Notes: generated from the letters alone by a model not told the origin. A DNA stretch of 64,000 nt from Streptomyces longwoodensis (GCF_001514125.1 NZ_KQ948551.1:395291-459290); one strand, 5' to 3'. Shown: positions 36,887 through 47,054, counted from the stretch's first letter. A program made the numbers and translations.

Positions 36887-37863
36887 GCGGCCCAGCTCTG
36901 CTGCATGCGCGTCACCTGGCCCGCGGTGAACTGGTATATGCAGGCGTCGTACGTGTAGTCCATGAAGTTGTGGATGGGGTCGACGCCCGCCTTGTTGGTG
37001 CAGGTGTCCCGGCCCGTCGGGCACTGGTACGCGGCGCTCTTCTCGGCCGGGGTGTCGTCGACGTAGTCGCCGCTGCCGCTGCAGCCGCCCTGGAAGGTGT
37101 GGTAGAGCCCCAGCCAGTGGCCGACCTCGTGGGTGGCGGTGTCGCCCTCGGCGTAGTTGGTCGCGGTGCCGCCCGGCAGGGACGCGTCGAGGATGACGAC
37201 GCCGTCCATGGACGGGCTGGACTTGTAGGAGCTGGGGAAGGTGGCCCAGCCGAGGAGGCCGCCGCCGAGGTTGGCGGTGTAGAGGTTGAGCGCGTTCGCG
37301 CCGCCCTTGCGCAGCGCGGTCTTCATGGCCTTCTCGGCGCTGGAGCCGGAGGACAGGTTGTACCAGGTGGCGTTGTTCGTGTAGTCGGTGCCGGCCAGCG
37401 TGAACTGGAAGCCCGAGTCGGTGTTCCCGGTGCCCTGGCCGGCGTAGGCCGCGTTCAGGACGTTCATCTGGGCGTTGATGGCCGAGGAGCTGAGCTGGCC
37501 CTTGGTGCCGTCGGTGATGACGTGGAAGTAGACCGGGATGTTCGCCGCGGCCAGCGCGGAAACGTTTCGGCCCCCGGCCCGCAGCTGGTCCAGCTTCTTG
37601 CGCAGGTCGGCGTTCATGCTCTGCGCCCGGGCCTCGGTGACCTCGTTGGGCTCCGCGGCGTGCGCGCCGCTGCCGGGGCGGGCCTGGCGGGCCGTCGCGT
37701 CCGTGCTGTCCGCGCAGGCGGAGGCGGCGGTGTGGGCGAGGGTTCCGGCCGCGGCGACACCGGTGGGGGTCGACAGCGGGGCGAGCATCAGGGTGCCGGC
37801 CACGGCGGCCGTGCCGAGAAGACGTCTGCGCGTCTGGGGGGACGTCCGGGCGAACGCACGCAT
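36871..37863 (-). CDS. Secreted zinc metalloprotease (M43 cytophagalysin-like)
   Basis: A 330-residue exported protease. The N-terminus [20 protein letters not shown] is a signal peptide with a consecutive-arginine motif compatible with Tat export, followed by a propeptide-like region. The metzincin site [11 protein letters not shown] has zinc ligands His245, His249 and His255 with Glu246, and the Met-turn is NFMDYTYD. Several Cys ([22 protein letters not shown]) probably form disulfides. ATG at 37863 follows AGGAG. The GGACAT repeats at 37922-37948 may regulate it. Confidence 0.9.
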   Translation of the reverse strand: MRAFARTSPQTRRRLLGTAAVAGTLMLAPLSTPTGVAAAGTLAHTAASACADSTDATARQARPGSGAHAAEPNEVTEARAQSMNADLRKKLDQLRAGGRNVSALAAANIPVYFHVITDGTKGQLSSSAINAQMNVLNAAYAGQGTGNTDSGFQFTLAGTDYTNNATWYNLSSGSSAEKAMKTALRKGGANALNLYTANLGGGLLGWATFPSSYKSSPSMDGVVILDASLPGGTATNYAEGDTATHEVGHWLGLYHTFQGGCSGSGDYVDDTPAEKSAAYQCPTGRDTCTNKAGVDPIHNFMDYTYDACIYQFTAGQVTRMQQSWAAYRAG

Positions 37864-38205
37864 GCTGACTCCTGGTGGAATCGGTGGGGAGAGGGGCGCA
37901 GGGGTCTTCCTGGCCACCGCCCGGACATTACGTGGACATGACTATGTCCGAAGAGCAGTGATCCAGCCATCAACTGCCCGGTGACCGTGGGTGATCAAGG
38001 CGGGTGAAGGGGCTGGGAGTGTGGGGCGCATCGGGTGGTGTGCGCCGGTTTGTCATCGGTTCCCCACCACTCGACGTAGCGGAGTGGCCCGCCCGAGGGG
38101 GTCCGGGGGTGGCCCGTACCCGCCTCGGGGGTGACGCGCGGGGGGCTTTCAGGTGGCTGGAAATCGCCCCTCACGCACAGTTGTTACGCCGTCCACACAC
38201 AGCTT
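37864..38205. other. 342-base intergenic region between metalloprotease and phoD
   Basis: No gene is visible. It contains the GGACAT repeat cluster near the metalloprotease start and, nearer phoD, a GC-rich stretch with CCCGAGG...CCTCGGG (about 38093-38126) that might act as a loose terminator for phoD. Confidence 0.5.
37922..37948. promoter_or_regulatory. GGACAT repeat cluster, operator-like
   Basis: GGACAT occurs at 37922-37927 and 37933-37938 (11 bases apart, one helical turn) and inverted as ATGTCC at 37943-37948. It lies 59 bases upstream of the metalloprotease start, a suitable place for a regulator binding site. Confidence 0.4.
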
Positions 38206-39867
38206 TTACACGGGGTCGTAGGTCCGCTCGACCTTCTGCGTGCCGCTGCGCGTGCGGTACGAACGCGCCCAGGACGACGTCGCGTCGGGCCGGGTGCGGT
38301 CGGAGAGCACGTAGTAGTCCATCTGTGCGCGGGCGGCAGTGATGTCCAGGACGCCGTAGCCGTGGCGGTCGGTGTCGACCCAGTGGACGTGCCGGTTGGC
38401 GGCGCGGATGAGCGGCGCGGCCACCGCCGAGACCGTGCCTTCGGGGACCTTCACCAGGTCGTCGAGGTTGTCGGAGGTCACCGAGGTCACCACGAACTCC
38501 GTGGCGGCCGAGGCGGACAGCGGGTACGTGCCGGCGTCCACCGGCACGTCGTTGGCCCACGCCATGTGGATGTCGCCGGTCAGGAACACGGTGTTGCGGA
38601 TGGCGTGCGCGCGCAGGTGGGCCAGCAGTTCGCGGCGGTCGTCCGTGTAGCCGTCCCACTGGTCGGTGTTGAGGGCGAGGCCCTCCTTCGGCAGGCCCAG
38701 CAGCTCCGCCAGCGGCTTGAGCAGGTCCGCGGTCAGCGAGCCGATCGCGAACGGCGAGATCATGACCGAGTTGCCGACCAGCCGCCAGGTGGTGTCGGAG
38801 GACTGCAGGCCCGCCTTGAGCCAGTCGAGCTGGGCGCGGCCGGTGAGGGTGCGGTCCGGGTCGTCGACGCCGCCGTTGCCGGTCTTGACCTGCTGGGAGC
38901 GGAACGAGCGCAGGTCCAGCAGCGACAGGTCGGCCAGCTTGCCGAAGCGCAGCCGGCGGTAGGTGGTGCCGGCGATGGCCGGGCGCACCGGCATCCACTC
39001 GAAGTACGCCTGGCGGGCCGCGGCCTGACGGGCCGTCCAGGTGCCCTCGGCGCCCTCGGTGTGGTTCTCGGCGCCGCCCGACCAGGCGTCGTTGGCGAAC
39101 TCGTGGTCGTCCCAGATCGCCACGACCGGCGCCTTGTGGTGCAGCGCCTGGAGGTCCGGGTCGGTCTTGTAACGGCCGTGCCGGGTGCGGTAGTCGGCGA
39201 GGGTGAGGATCTCGTGGGCCGGCGCGTGCGGCCGTACGACCGTGTCGCGGGTGCCGTACTGGCCGGTGCCGTACTCGTAGATGTAGTCGCCCAGGTGCAG
39301 CCAGGCGTCCAGGTCGGAGCGGGCGGCGAGGTGGCGGTAGGCGGAGAAGTGACCGGCCTCCCAGTTGGCGCAGGAGACCACGCCGAAGCGCAGGCCCGGC
39401 ACCGCGGCGTCCACCGCCGGCGCGGTGCGGGTGCGCGCCACCGGGGAGTCGGTGCCGCCGGCCGAGAAGCGGAACCAGTAGTCGGTGGCGGGCTGCAGGC
39501 CGCGCACATCCGCCTTGACGGTGTGGTCGGAGGCGGCGGTGGCGGTGACGGACCCCTTGGCGACGACGGTGGTCAGCGACTTGTCCAGGGCTATCACCCA
39601 CTCGACCTCGAGGTCGGGGCCGGTGCCGGAACCGGGAGTCGCCGCGGCGGTGGGGGTCACCCGGGTCCACAGCAGGATGCCGTCCGGGAGCGGGTCGCCG
39701 GAGGCGACGCCGTGCAGGAAGGCCGGCGCCTCGTCGGCGGCCCGGGCGGGCAGCGCGGCGGCGAGGGGGCCGGCCAGGACGGCGGTGGCCGCGGCGGCCT
39801 TGACGACCGTGCGGCGGCGCGGGGCAAGCGGATGGAGGCCTTGTGAGGCTCTGTCTCGACTGGTCAC
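38206..39867 (-). CDS. phoD: PhoD-type alkaline phosphatase/phosphodiesterase
   Basis: A 553-residue secreted calcium/iron-dependent phosphatase of the PhoD family. The Tat signal [17 protein letters not shown] ends in AxA (PARA, about residue 43). A fibronectin-like N-domain ([17 protein letters not shown]) precedes the metallophosphatase domain with [40 protein letters not shown] and [11 protein letters not shown]. It frees phosphate from organic phosphoesters outside the cell. GTG at 39867 has no strong Shine-Dalgarno. No clear PHO box was identified by eye. Confidence 0.92.
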   Translation of the reverse strand: MTSRDRASQGLHPLAPRRRTVVKAAAATAVLAGPLAAALPARAADEAPAFLHGVASGDPLPDGILLWTRVTPTAAATPGSGTGPDLEVEWVIALDKSLTTVVAKGSVTATAASDHTVKADVRGLQPATDYWFRFSAGGTDSPVARTRTAPAVDAAVPGLRFGVVSCANWEAGHFSAYRHLAARSDLDAWLHLGDYIYEYGTGQYGTRDTVVRPHAPAHEILTLADYRTRHGRYKTDPDLQALHHKAPVVAIWDDHEFANDAWSGGAENHTEGAEGTWTARQAAARQAYFEWMPVRPAIAGTTYRRLRFGKLADLSLLDLRSFRSQQVKTGNGGVDDPDRTLTGRAQLDWLKAGLQSSDTTWRLVGNSVMISPFAIGSLTADLLKPLAELLGLPKEGLALNTDQWDGYTDDRRELLAHLRAHAIRNTVFLTGDIHMAWANDVPVDAGTYPLSASAATEFVVTSVTSDNLDDLVKVPEGTVSAVAAPLIRAANRHVHWVDTDRHGYGVLDITAARAQMDYYVLSDRTRPDATSSWARSYRTRSGTQKVERTYDPV

Positions 39868-39894
39868 GGGCGATCAGGTTACTCAGCGGTACGC

Positions 39895-39934
39895 CGAAGA
39901 GCGGGCGAACTCCCAAAAGTTCGCCCGCTCTTCG
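39895..39934 (-). terminator. Terminator after the DsbA-like gene
   Basis: A perfect 17-bp stem (CGAAGAGCGGGCGAACT and its complement) with loop CCCAAA sits 71 bases past the DsbA-like stop and 28 bases ahead of the phoD GTG, isolating the two leftward genes. Confidence 0.8.
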
Positions 39935-40005
39935 CGTGCCGGTCGGCCGGACCGGGCCGGCGGGCCGGTGCCGGTCCCGCGTGCCGGATCGCGCCGTGCG
40001 CCGGG

Positions 40006-40818
40006 TCAGCCCTTGAGGGCCGCCGCGAGCGCGGTGTTGAAGTCGGCCACCGTCATCGGCGCGTTCTTGCCGTCCGAGCCGGTGAGGGTCTTGCCGTCCA
40101 TCTTCAGCGTCGGGGTGCCGCTGACGCCGCTCTTGTCGAACACCTTGGACATCTCCAGCGCCCACCGGTCGTAGGTGCCGTCCTTGACCGCCTTCTGGAA
40201 GCCGGCGTTGCCCTTGAGCGCCGGGACGGTGTCGGCGACCTTGATCAGGTAGTCGTCGCTCTTGAACTTGTCGTTCGTCTCCTCGGGGTGCCACTTCGCC
40301 GAGTACATCGCGGTCTTGTACTCGAAGAACGCCTCGGGGCTGACGTTCAGCGCGGCGCCGAGCGCGCTGAGGGCGTTCTTGGAGCCCTCACCGCTCATGG
40401 TGTTGTCCAGGAAGGTGGCGCCGATGTACTGGATCTTGAACTTGCCGGCGTCCAGGTCGGACTTCACCGTCGGGCCGACCGCCTGCTCGAACTGGGAGCA
40501 GATCGGGCAGCGCGGGTCCTCGTACATCTCGAGGGTCTTCTTGGCGGTGCTCTTGCCGACCACCACCGTGGTGCCGTTCTTGCCGCTGGAGTTCGCCGGC
40601 TTGACCAGCGTGGCCGTCTTCGCCTCCTCCCAATGGCCGGGCTTGTTGGCCTGGACGACCGCGTAGCCTATGCCGCCGGCCGCGGCCAGCACGGCCACCG
40701 CGGAGGCGGCGACGACGACCTGGCGGCGGACCTTGGCGCGCTTGGCCGCGCGCTCGCGCTCGACGCGCAGCCGCTCGCGGGCCGCCGTCTTCGCCGCCTG
40801 GCTGTTGCGCTTGCTCAT
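40006..40818 (-). CDS. Membrane-anchored DsbA-like thioredoxin-fold protein
   Basis: A 270-residue protein with a highly basic cytoplasmic N-terminus (about 42 residues), one transmembrane helix (VVVAASAVAVLAAAGGIGYAVV), and an extracellular DsbA/DsbG-like thioredoxin domain with active site Cys104-Pro-Ile-Cys107 and the cis-proline segment SGTPT. It probably oxidises or isomerises disulfides in exported proteins. ATG at 40818 with GGGAGAA upstream. Homologues are widespread in Streptomyces. Confidence 0.9.
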   Translation of the reverse strand: MSKRNSQAAKTAARERLRVERERAAKRAKVRRQVVVAASAVAVLAAAGGIGYAVVQANKPGHWEEAKTATLVKPANSSGKNGTTVVVGKSTAKKTLEMYEDPRCPICSQFEQAVGPTVKSDLDAGKFKIQYIGATFLDNTMSGEGSKNALSALGAALNVSPEAFFEYKTAMYSAKWHPEETNDKFKSDDYLIKVADTVPALKGNAGFQKAVKDGTYDRWALEMSKVFDKSGVSGTPTLKMDGKTLTGSDGKNAPMTVADFNTALAAALKG

Positions 40819-41124
40819 GTCTGTGTTCTCCCTGTGGGACGCGCACACCGGGTGCGCGGGTGGGTGCGGGGACCGGCCGCTCGAGGCTCGACGCCGCAGG
40901 GGCCCGGCGCGGGCCCGCGGGCTCGTGCCGGGCCGGGGATCCCGGCCGGCCGGTGGGCCGTGGGCGCCGTCCGCCGGACGGGCGTCGTCCCGGGCGTGCG
41001 GTTGCGTGGGGGTCGTCGCGGGCCGGTCGGGCGGCGACGACGGGCGGGACCGGAGCGGCCCGGAGGGCGCGCGGTCCGCGTGCGGCTCGGCCGGGGAACG
41101 GACGCGGGGACGCGGCCGCCGGGC
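40819..41124. other. 306-base GC-rich intergenic region
   Basis: No gene is visible. It has a 7-bp hairpin GGCCGGG-GAT-CCCGGCC at 40931-40947, which might end the leftward transcript from 41125, and must hold the DsbA-like gene promoter, which I cannot place. Confidence 0.4.
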
Positions 41125-41817
41125 TCAGCCGAGGGCCGGCAGCGGGGGACCGCGGCGCGCCAGGGAGTGCACCAGGAGCCGCTCGCGCGCGGCGGCCGCC
41201 CGTACGGCGACCCGCGGCGCGCCGGCGGGCGCGGCCGGCTCCAGGCCGGCCGTCACCGCCGCCACCGCCAGCAGCAGCGGGCGGAACGTCGTCGCGGTCG
41301 CCGCGTGCAGGAGCTGGGTCAGGGCGCGCTCGCCCCGGCGGAGCCAGGCCGCGGCGGTCAGGCCCACCGTGAGGTGCGCGGCGAGCAGCAGCCAGGCCGT
41401 CCGGGGGTCGGAGTGGGCCAGCAGACCGCCGAGGCGGTCGGTGTCGGTGCCCGTGAGCCGGGCCAGCGGGGTGCCCACACCGGTGCCGTCGCCGCACAGG
41501 ACGTCCCAGCCGACCGAGCGCAGCGGGCCGGCCACCGGTCCGCCGGCCGGGCCGTAGCAGACGTGCTGGCCGGTGGTGAAGACCGTGTCGGCCGCCAGCT
41601 CCAGCGGGACCAGCAGCGCGGCGATGTGCCCGAAGCCGCGCTCGCGGCCCGCCAGGGCGTAGGCGAGCGCGAACACGGCGGCCGCGACGGCGGCCACCGT
41701 GTTCAGCGGCAGGGGGGCCCGCGACAGCAGCACGTGCGACGCGGTGCTGAGCGTCACGACGAGTGCCGTGAACAGCGCCGCGCGCACGGCTCTGAGGCGG
41801 GTCCCGGATATGTCCAT
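41125..41817 (-). CDS. Uncharacterised integral membrane protein
   Basis: A 230-residue hydrophobic protein with about five transmembrane segments (LFTALVVTLSTASHVLL, LNTVAAVAAAVFALAYALAG, IAALLVPLELAADTVF, AWLLLAAHLTVGLTAAAW, FRPLLLAVAAVTAGL) and an arginine-rich C-terminus. I do not recognise a family. Two Cys sit in the GQHVCYGP...WDVLCGDG loop. The ATG start at 41817 is unambiguous in frame. It lies next to a disulfide-oxidoreductase-like gene, but a link is only a guess. Confidence 0.7.
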   Translation of the reverse strand: MDISGTRLRAVRAALFTALVVTLSTASHVLLSRAPLPLNTVAAVAAAVFALAYALAGRERGFGHIAALLVPLELAADTVFTTGQHVCYGPAGGPVAGPLRSVGWDVLCGDGTGVGTPLARLTGTDTDRLGGLLAHSDPRTAWLLLAAHLTVGLTAAAWLRRGERALTQLLHAATATTFRPLLLAVAAVTAGLEPAAPAGAPRVAVRAAAARERLLVHSLARRGPPLPALG

Positions 41818-41866
41818 AGCGACAACGAGTGTGGCACGCGTTCCGGTAAGGGACTCCTAAAGGGTT

Positions 41867-41904
41867 CCTGTGAGCGTCCCGGGAGGCGTCCCGTCCGTCA
41901 CAGG
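41867..41904 (-). terminator. Hairpin at the DUF2252 stop codon
   Basis: CCTGTGA (41867-41873) and TCACAGG (41898-41904) can pair across a 24-base loop, with the stop codon inside the stem. It may act as a terminator; the loop is long. Confidence 0.3.
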
Positions 41905-43244
41905 CCCGGGATCCGCCCGTTGCGGAACAGGTCCACGAAGATCTGGTGGTCCGCCCGCGCACGGGCGCCGTAGGCGTGCGCGAAGTCGACCAGCAGCGGC
42001 GCGAAGCCCTCCTCGTCGGCCGCGATCGCCGCGTCGATGGCCCGCTCGGTGGAGAACGGCACCAGGGACTCGCCGGAGGTGTCGTCCGCGGCCGAGTGCA
42101 TCGACGCCGTGGCCCGGCCCAGGTCGGCGACGACCGCCGCGATCTCCTCCGGGTCGTCGATGTCGCCCCAGTCCAGGTCCACCGCGTACGGCGAGACCTC
42201 CGCGACCAGCTGCCCGGCGCCGTCCAGCTCGGTCCAGCCCAGCCACGGGTCGGCGTGCGCCTGCAGGGCGCGCTGGGAGATCACCGTGCGGTGCCCCTCG
42301 TGCTGGAAGTAGTCCCGGATCGCCCGGTCGGTGATGTGCCGGGAGACGGCCGGGGTCTGGGCCTGCTTGATGTAGATCACGACGTCGTTCTCCAGGGCGT
42401 CGCTGTGCCCCTCCAGCAGGATGTTGTACGACGGCAGCCCCGCCGAGCCGATGCCGATGCCGCGCCGGCCCACGACGTCCTTGACGCGGTAGGAGTCCGG
42501 GCGGGCCAGCGAGGCGTCCGGGAGCGTCTCCAGGTAGCCGTCGAAGGCGGCCAGCACCTTGTAGCGGGTGGCCGCGTCCAGCTCGATGGAGCCGCCGCCG
42601 GGGGCGAAGCGGCGCTCGAAGTCGCGGATCTCGGTCATCGACTCCAGCAGCCCGAACCGGGTCAGCGAGCGGGCGTCGCGCAGCGCGTCCAGCAGCGGCC
42701 CGGTCGCCGTGTCCAGGGTGAACGGCGGCACCTCGTCGCTCTTGGCGCCGGTCGCCAGCGAGCGGATCCGCTCCCGGTACGCGCCCGCGTAGATCCCCAC
42801 CAGCTCGCTGATCTGCTCGTCGCTGAGCGCCTTGGCGTACCCGATCAGGGCGATGGACGCCGAGAAGCGCTTCAGGTCCCAGGTGAAGGGGCCGACGTAG
42901 GCCTCGTCGAAGTCGTTGACGTTGAAGATCAGCCGGCCGTTGGAGTCCATGTAGGTGCCGAAGTTCTCCGCGTGCAGGTCGCCGTGGATCCACACGCGCG
43001 AGGTGCGCTCGTCCTGGTAGGGACCGCTGTCCCCGCGCGACTCGCCCGGTCCGTTCGCCGCGTCCAGGTCGTGGTAGAAGAGGCAGGCCGTGCCCCGGTA
43101 GAACGCGAAGGCCGAGGCCGCCATCTTGCGGAACTTCACCCGGAACGCGGCCGGGTCGGCGGCCAGGAGCTCGCCGAAGGCGGTGTCGAAGACGGCGAGG
43201 ATCTCCTCGCCGCGCTGCTCCTCGTTGAGCGGGGTGACCGACAT
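41898..43244 (-). CDS. DUF2252 family protein (kinase-like fold)
   Basis: A 448-residue cytoplasmic protein of the DUF2252 family. HGDLHAENFGT (His87) and FNVNDFDEAYVGPFTWDLKR resemble the catalytic and metal-binding loops of aminoglycoside phosphotransferase/protein-kinase-like enzymes, so a small-molecule kinase role is conceivable. VVGRRGIGIGSAGLPSYNILLEG resembles a nucleotide-binding glycine-rich strand placed after them. No substrate is known. The ATG start has a GGAGGC Shine-Dalgarno. It is divergent from dnaE. Confidence 0.85.
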   Translation of the reverse strand: MSVTPLNEEQRGEEILAVFDTAFGELLAADPAAFRVKFRKMAASAFAFYRGTACLFYHDLDAANGPGESRGDSGPYQDERTSRVWIHGDLHAENFGTYMDSNGRLIFNVNDFDEAYVGPFTWDLKRFSASIALIGYAKALSDEQISELVGIYAGAYRERIRSLATGAKSDEVPPFTLDTATGPLLDALRDARSLTRFGLLESMTEIRDFERRFAPGGGSIELDAATRYKVLAAFDGYLETLPDASLARPDSYRVKDVVGRRGIGIGSAGLPSYNILLEGHSDALENDVVIYIKQAQTPAVSRHITDRAIRDYFQHEGHRTVISQRALQAHADPWLGWTELDGAGQLVAEVSPYAVDLDWGDIDDPEEIAAVVADLGRATASMHSAADDTSGESLVPFSTERAIDAAIAADEEGFAPLLVDFAHAYGARARADHQIFVDLFRNGRIPGL

Positions 43245-43273
43245 CGCGGGGTGCCTCCTGGTGCATGACGTGT

Positions 43274-43292
43274 ACGACAGCGTTCCTGTCGT
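43274..43292. promoter_or_regulatory. 7-bp inverted repeat between DUF2252 gene and dnaE
   Basis: ACGACAG (43274-43280) and CTGTCGT (43286-43292) with a 5-base spacer, 30 bases upstream of the DUF2252 start. Either an operator or a leader hairpin. Confidence 0.35.
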
Positions 43293-43380
43293 CTCCCAAC
43301 GGACCGGGCCGCCGGGAAGTGCCCGCGGCCCTCGCTGTGAAGGTACGCGGGGCGGCCCGCCCGGTGTCAGTCCCGAGGCA

Positions 43381-43386
43381 TAGACT
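43381..43386 (+). promoter_or_regulatory. Possible -10 element of dnaE
   Basis: TAGACT fits the TANNNT actinobacterial -10 consensus and lies 62 bases before the dnaE GTG. No convincing -35 accompanies it. Confidence 0.3.
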
Positions 43387-43447
43387 TCGACGCTGACCCC
43401 GGACCGTCCGCCGTCCCGTCGCCGCTCGTTCTCCTGGAGGCCGCACC

Positions 43448-46400
43448 GTGTCGAAGCCGCCGTTCACGCACCTGCACGTCCACACCCAGTACTCGCTGCT
43501 GGACGGTGCCGCGCGGCTGAAGGACATGTTCGACGCGTGCAACGAGATGGGCATGACGCACATCGCCATGTCCGACCACGGCAACCTGCACGGCGCGTAC
43601 GACTTCTTCCACTCCGCGAAGAAGGCCGGGATCACCCCGATCATCGGGATCGAGGCGTACGTCGCCCCCGAGTCCCGGCGCAACAAGCGCAAGATCCTCT
43701 GGGGCCAGCCGCACCAGAAGCGCGACGACATCTCCGGTTCCGGCGGTTACACCCACAAGACGATGTGGGCGGTGAACCGGACCGGACTGCACAACCTCTT
43801 CCGGCTGTCCTCCGACGCCTACGCCGAGGGCTGGCTGCAGAAGTGGCCCCGGATGGACAAGGAGACCATCGCCCAGTGGTCGGAGGGCATCGTCGCCTCC
43901 ACCGGCTGCCCCTCCGGCGAGGTGCAGACCCGGCTGCGCCTCGGCCACTTCGACGAGGCCCTGAAGGCCGCCTCCGAGTACCAGGACATCTTCGGCAAGG
44001 ACAAGTACTTCCTGGAGCTGATGGACCACGGCATCGAGATCGAGCGCCGGGTCCGCGACGGGCTGCTGGAGATCGGCCGGAAGCTGGGCATCCCCCCGCT
44101 GGTCACCAACGACTCGCACTACACGTACGCGCACGAGGCGACCGCCCACGACGCCCTGCTGTGCATCCAGACCGGCAAGAACCTCTCCGACCCCGACCGC
44201 TTCAAGTTCGACGGCACCGGCTACTACCTGAAGTCCACGGACGAGATGTACGCCATCGACTCCTCGGACGCCTGGCAGGAGGGCTGCGCCAACACGCTGC
44301 TCGTCGCCGAGATGGTGGACACCACCGGCATGTTCGAGAAGCGCGACCTCATGCCCAAGTTCGACATCCCCGAGGGCTACACCGAGGTCACCTGGTTCAA
44401 GGAGGAGGTCCGCCGCGGCATGGAGCGCCGCTACCCGGACGGCATCCCCGAGGACCGCCAGAAGCAGGCCGAGTACGAGATGGACACCATCATCTCGATG
44501 GGGTTCCCGGGCTACTTCCTCGTGGTCGCCGACTTCATCATGTGGGCCAAGAAGCAGGGCATCGCCGTCGGCCCCGGCCGAGGCTCCGCGGCCGGCTCGA
44601 TCGTCGCCTACGCCATGGGCATCACCGACCTCGACCCCATCCCGCACGGCCTGATCTTCGAGCGGTTCCTCAACCCCGAGCGCATCTCCATGCCCGACGT
44701 CGACATCGACTTCGACGAGCGCCGGCGCGTCGAGGTGATCCGCTACGTGACCGAGAAGTACGGCGCCGACAAGGTCGCCATGATCGGCACCTACGGCACC
44801 ATCAAGGCCAAGAACGCGATCAAGGACTCCGCGCGCGTGCTGGGCTACCCGTACGCGATGGGCGACCGCATCACCAAGGCCATGCCCGCCGACGTCCTCG
44901 GCAAGGGCATCCCGCTGTCCGGCATCACCGACCCCAGCCACCCCCGCTACTCGGAGGCCGGCGAGGTCCGCGGGATGTACGAGAACGAGCCGGACGTGAA
45001 GAAGGTCATCGACACCGCGCGCGGTGTGGAGGGCCTGGTGCGGCAGATGGGCGTGCACGCCGCCGGCGTGATCATGTCCAGCGAGACCATCACCGAGCAC
45101 GTCCCGGTCTGGGTGCGGCACACCGACGGCGTGACCATCACCCAGTGGGACTACCCGAGCTGTGAGTCGCTCGGCCTGCTGAAGATGGACTTCCTGGGCC
45201 TGCGCAACCTCACGATCATGGACGACGCGGTCAAGATGGTGAAGGCCAACAAGGGCCTCGACATCGACCTGCTGTCGCTGCCGCTGGACGACCCCACGAC
45301 CTTCGACCTGCTCCAGCGCGGCGACACCCTCGGCGTCTTCCAGTTCGACGGCGGCCCCATGCGCTCGCTGCTGCGGCTGATGAAGCCGGACAACTTCGAG
45401 GACATCTCCGCCGTGTCGGCCCTGTACCGGCCGGGCCCGATGGGCATGAACTCGCACACGAACTACGCGCTGCGCAAGAACGGCCAGCAGGAGATCACGC
45501 CGATCCACCCCGAGCTGGAGGAGCCGCTCAGGGAGGTCCTGGACGTCACCCACGGCCTGATCGTCTACCAGGAGCAGGTGCAGAAGGCCGCCCAGATCAT
45601 CGCGGGCTACTCGCTCGGCGAGGCCGACATCCTCCGCCGCGTGATGGGCAAGAAGAAGCCCGAGGAGCTGGCGAAGAACTTCACCATCTTCCAGGCCGGC
45701 GCCCGCAAGAACGGCTACAGCGACGAGGCCATCCAGGCGCTGTGGGACGTGCTGGTCCCGTTCGCCGGCTACGCGTTCAACAAGGCGCACTCCGCCGCGT
45801 ACGGCCTGGTGTCGTACTGGACCGCCTACCTCAAGGCGAACCACCCCGCCGAGTACATGGCCGCCCTGCTGACCTCCGTCAAGGACGACAAGGACAAGTC
45901 GGCGGTCTACCTCAACGAGTGCCGCCGCATGGGCATCCGCGTCCTGCCGCCGAACGTCAACGAGTCCGAGGCGAACTTCGCCGCGCAGGGCGACGACGTG
46001 ATCCTGTTCGGCCTGTCCGCCGTGCGCAACGTCGGCACCAACGTCGTCGAGTCGATCATCAAGTGCCGCAAGGCCAAGGGGAAGTACACCTCCTTCCCCG
46101 ACTACCTCGACAAGGTCGAGGCGGTCGTCTGCAACAAGCGGACCACGGAGTCCCTGATCAAGGCCGGCGCCTTCGACTCGATGGGCCACACCCGCAAGGG
46201 CCTCACGGCGCAGTACGAGCCGATGATCGACAACGTGGTCGCGGTCAAGCGCAAGGAGGCCGAGGGCCAGTTCGACCTCTTCGGCGGGATGGGCGAGGAG
46301 CAGAGCGACGAGCCGGGCTTCGGCCTCGATGTGGAGTTCACCACCGACGAGTGGGACAAGACCTACCTGCTCGCGCAGGAGCGCGAGATGCTCGGCCTGT

Positions 46401-46987
46401 ACGTCTCCGACCACCCGCTGTTCGGGCTGGAGCACGTGCTGTCCGACAAGGCCGACGCGGGCATCGCCCAGCTCACCGGCGGTGAGCACGCGGACGGCGC
46501 GGTGGTGACCATCGGCGGCATCATCTCGGGCCTCCAGCGCAAGATGACCAAGCAGGGCAACGCCTGGGCCATCGCCACCGTCGAGGACCTCGCGGGCTCC
46601 ATCGAGTGCATGTTCTTCCCGGCGACCTACCAGCTGGTGTCGACCCAACTCGTCGAGGACGCCGTGGTGTTCGTCAAGGGCCGGCTCGACAAGCGCGAGG
46701 ACGTGCCCCGGCTGGTGGCGATGGAGCTCCAGGTCCCCGACCTGTCCAACGCGGGCACCAACGCGCCCGTGGTGCTCACCATCCCGGCCACCAGGGTCAC
46801 CCCGCCGATGGTCAGCCGCCTCGGGGAGATCCTCACCCACCACAAGGGCGACAGCGAGGTCCGCATCAAGCTCCAGGGCCCGACCAGGACCACCGTGCTG
46901 CGCCTGGACCGGCACCGGGTCAAGCCCGACCCGGCCCTGTTCGGCGACCTGAAGGTGCTGCTCGGCCCGTCCTGCCTGGCCGGCTGA
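43448..46987 (+). CDS. dnaE: DNA polymerase III alpha subunit DnaE
   Basis: A 1179-residue replicative polymerase of the DnaE1 type. The N-terminal PHP domain (HLHVHTQYSLLDG, MSDHGNL, residues 8 to about 280) keeps the metal-ligand histidines. The palm domain carries the catalytic Asp417 and Asp419 (PDVDIDFDE), preceded by GPGRGSAAGS, with fingers and tandem HhH motifs after. An OB-fold (TIGGIISGLQRKMTKQGNAWA) and C-terminal domain complete it. GTG at 43448 follows GGAGG. It is monocistronic and ends before a hairpin at 47055-47084. Confidence 0.97.
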   Translation: MSKPPFTHLHVHTQYSLLDGAARLKDMFDACNEMGMTHIAMSDHGNLHGAYDFFHSAKKAGITPIIGIEAYVAPESRRNKRKILWGQPHQKRDDISGSGGYTHKTMWAVNRTGLHNLFRLSSDAYAEGWLQKWPRMDKETIAQWSEGIVASTGCPSGEVQTRLRLGHFDEALKAASEYQDIFGKDKYFLELMDHGIEIERRVRDGLLEIGRKLGIPPLVTNDSHYTYAHEATAHDALLCIQTGKNLSDPDRFKFDGTGYYLKSTDEMYAIDSSDAWQEGCANTLLVAEMVDTTGMFEKRDLMPKFDIPEGYTEVTWFKEEVRRGMERRYPDGIPEDRQKQAEYEMDTIISMGFPGYFLVVADFIMWAKKQGIAVGPGRGSAAGSIVAYAMGITDLDPIPHGLIFERFLNPERISMPDVDIDFDERRRVEVIRYVTEKYGADKVAMIGTYGTIKAKNAIKDSARVLGYPYAMGDRITKAMPADVLGKGIPLSGITDPSHPRYSEAGEVRGMYENEPDVKKVIDTARGVEGLVRQMGVHAAGVIMSSETITEHVPVWVRHTDGVTITQWDYPSCESLGLLKMDFLGLRNLTIMDDAVKMVKANKGLDIDLLSLPLDDPTTFDLLQRGDTLGVFQFDGGPMRSLLRLMKPDNFEDISAVSALYRPGPMGMNSHTNYALRKNGQQEITPIHPELEEPLREVLDVTHGLIVYQEQVQKAAQIIAGYSLGEADILRRVMGKKKPEELAKNFTIFQAGARKNGYSDEAIQALWDVLVPFAGYAFNKAHSAAYGLVSYWTAYLKANHPAEYMAALLTSVKDDKDKSAVYLNECRRMGIRVLPPNVNESEANFAAQGDDVILFGLSAVRNVGTNVVESIIKCRKAKGKYTSFPDYLDKVEAVVCNKRTTESLIKAGAFDSMGHTRKGLTAQYEPMIDNVVAVKRKEAEGQFDLFGGMGEEQSDEPGFGLDVEFTTDEWDKTYLLAQEREMLGLYVSDHPLFGLEHVLSDKADAGIAQLTGGEHADGAVVTIGGIISGLQRKMTKQGNAWAIATVEDLAGSIECMFFPATYQLVSTQLVEDAVVFVKGRLDKREDVPRLVAMELQVPDLSNAGTNAPVVLTIPATRVTPPMVSRLGEILTHHKGDSEVRIKLQGPTRTTVLRLDRHRVKPDPALFGDLKVLLGPSCLAG

Positions 46988-47054
46988 GCGGCTCCCGGGG
47001 ACGGCACCGAGGGCCGGCGACGGCACCGGCCGCCGGGCGGCCCGGACGTGCGTG

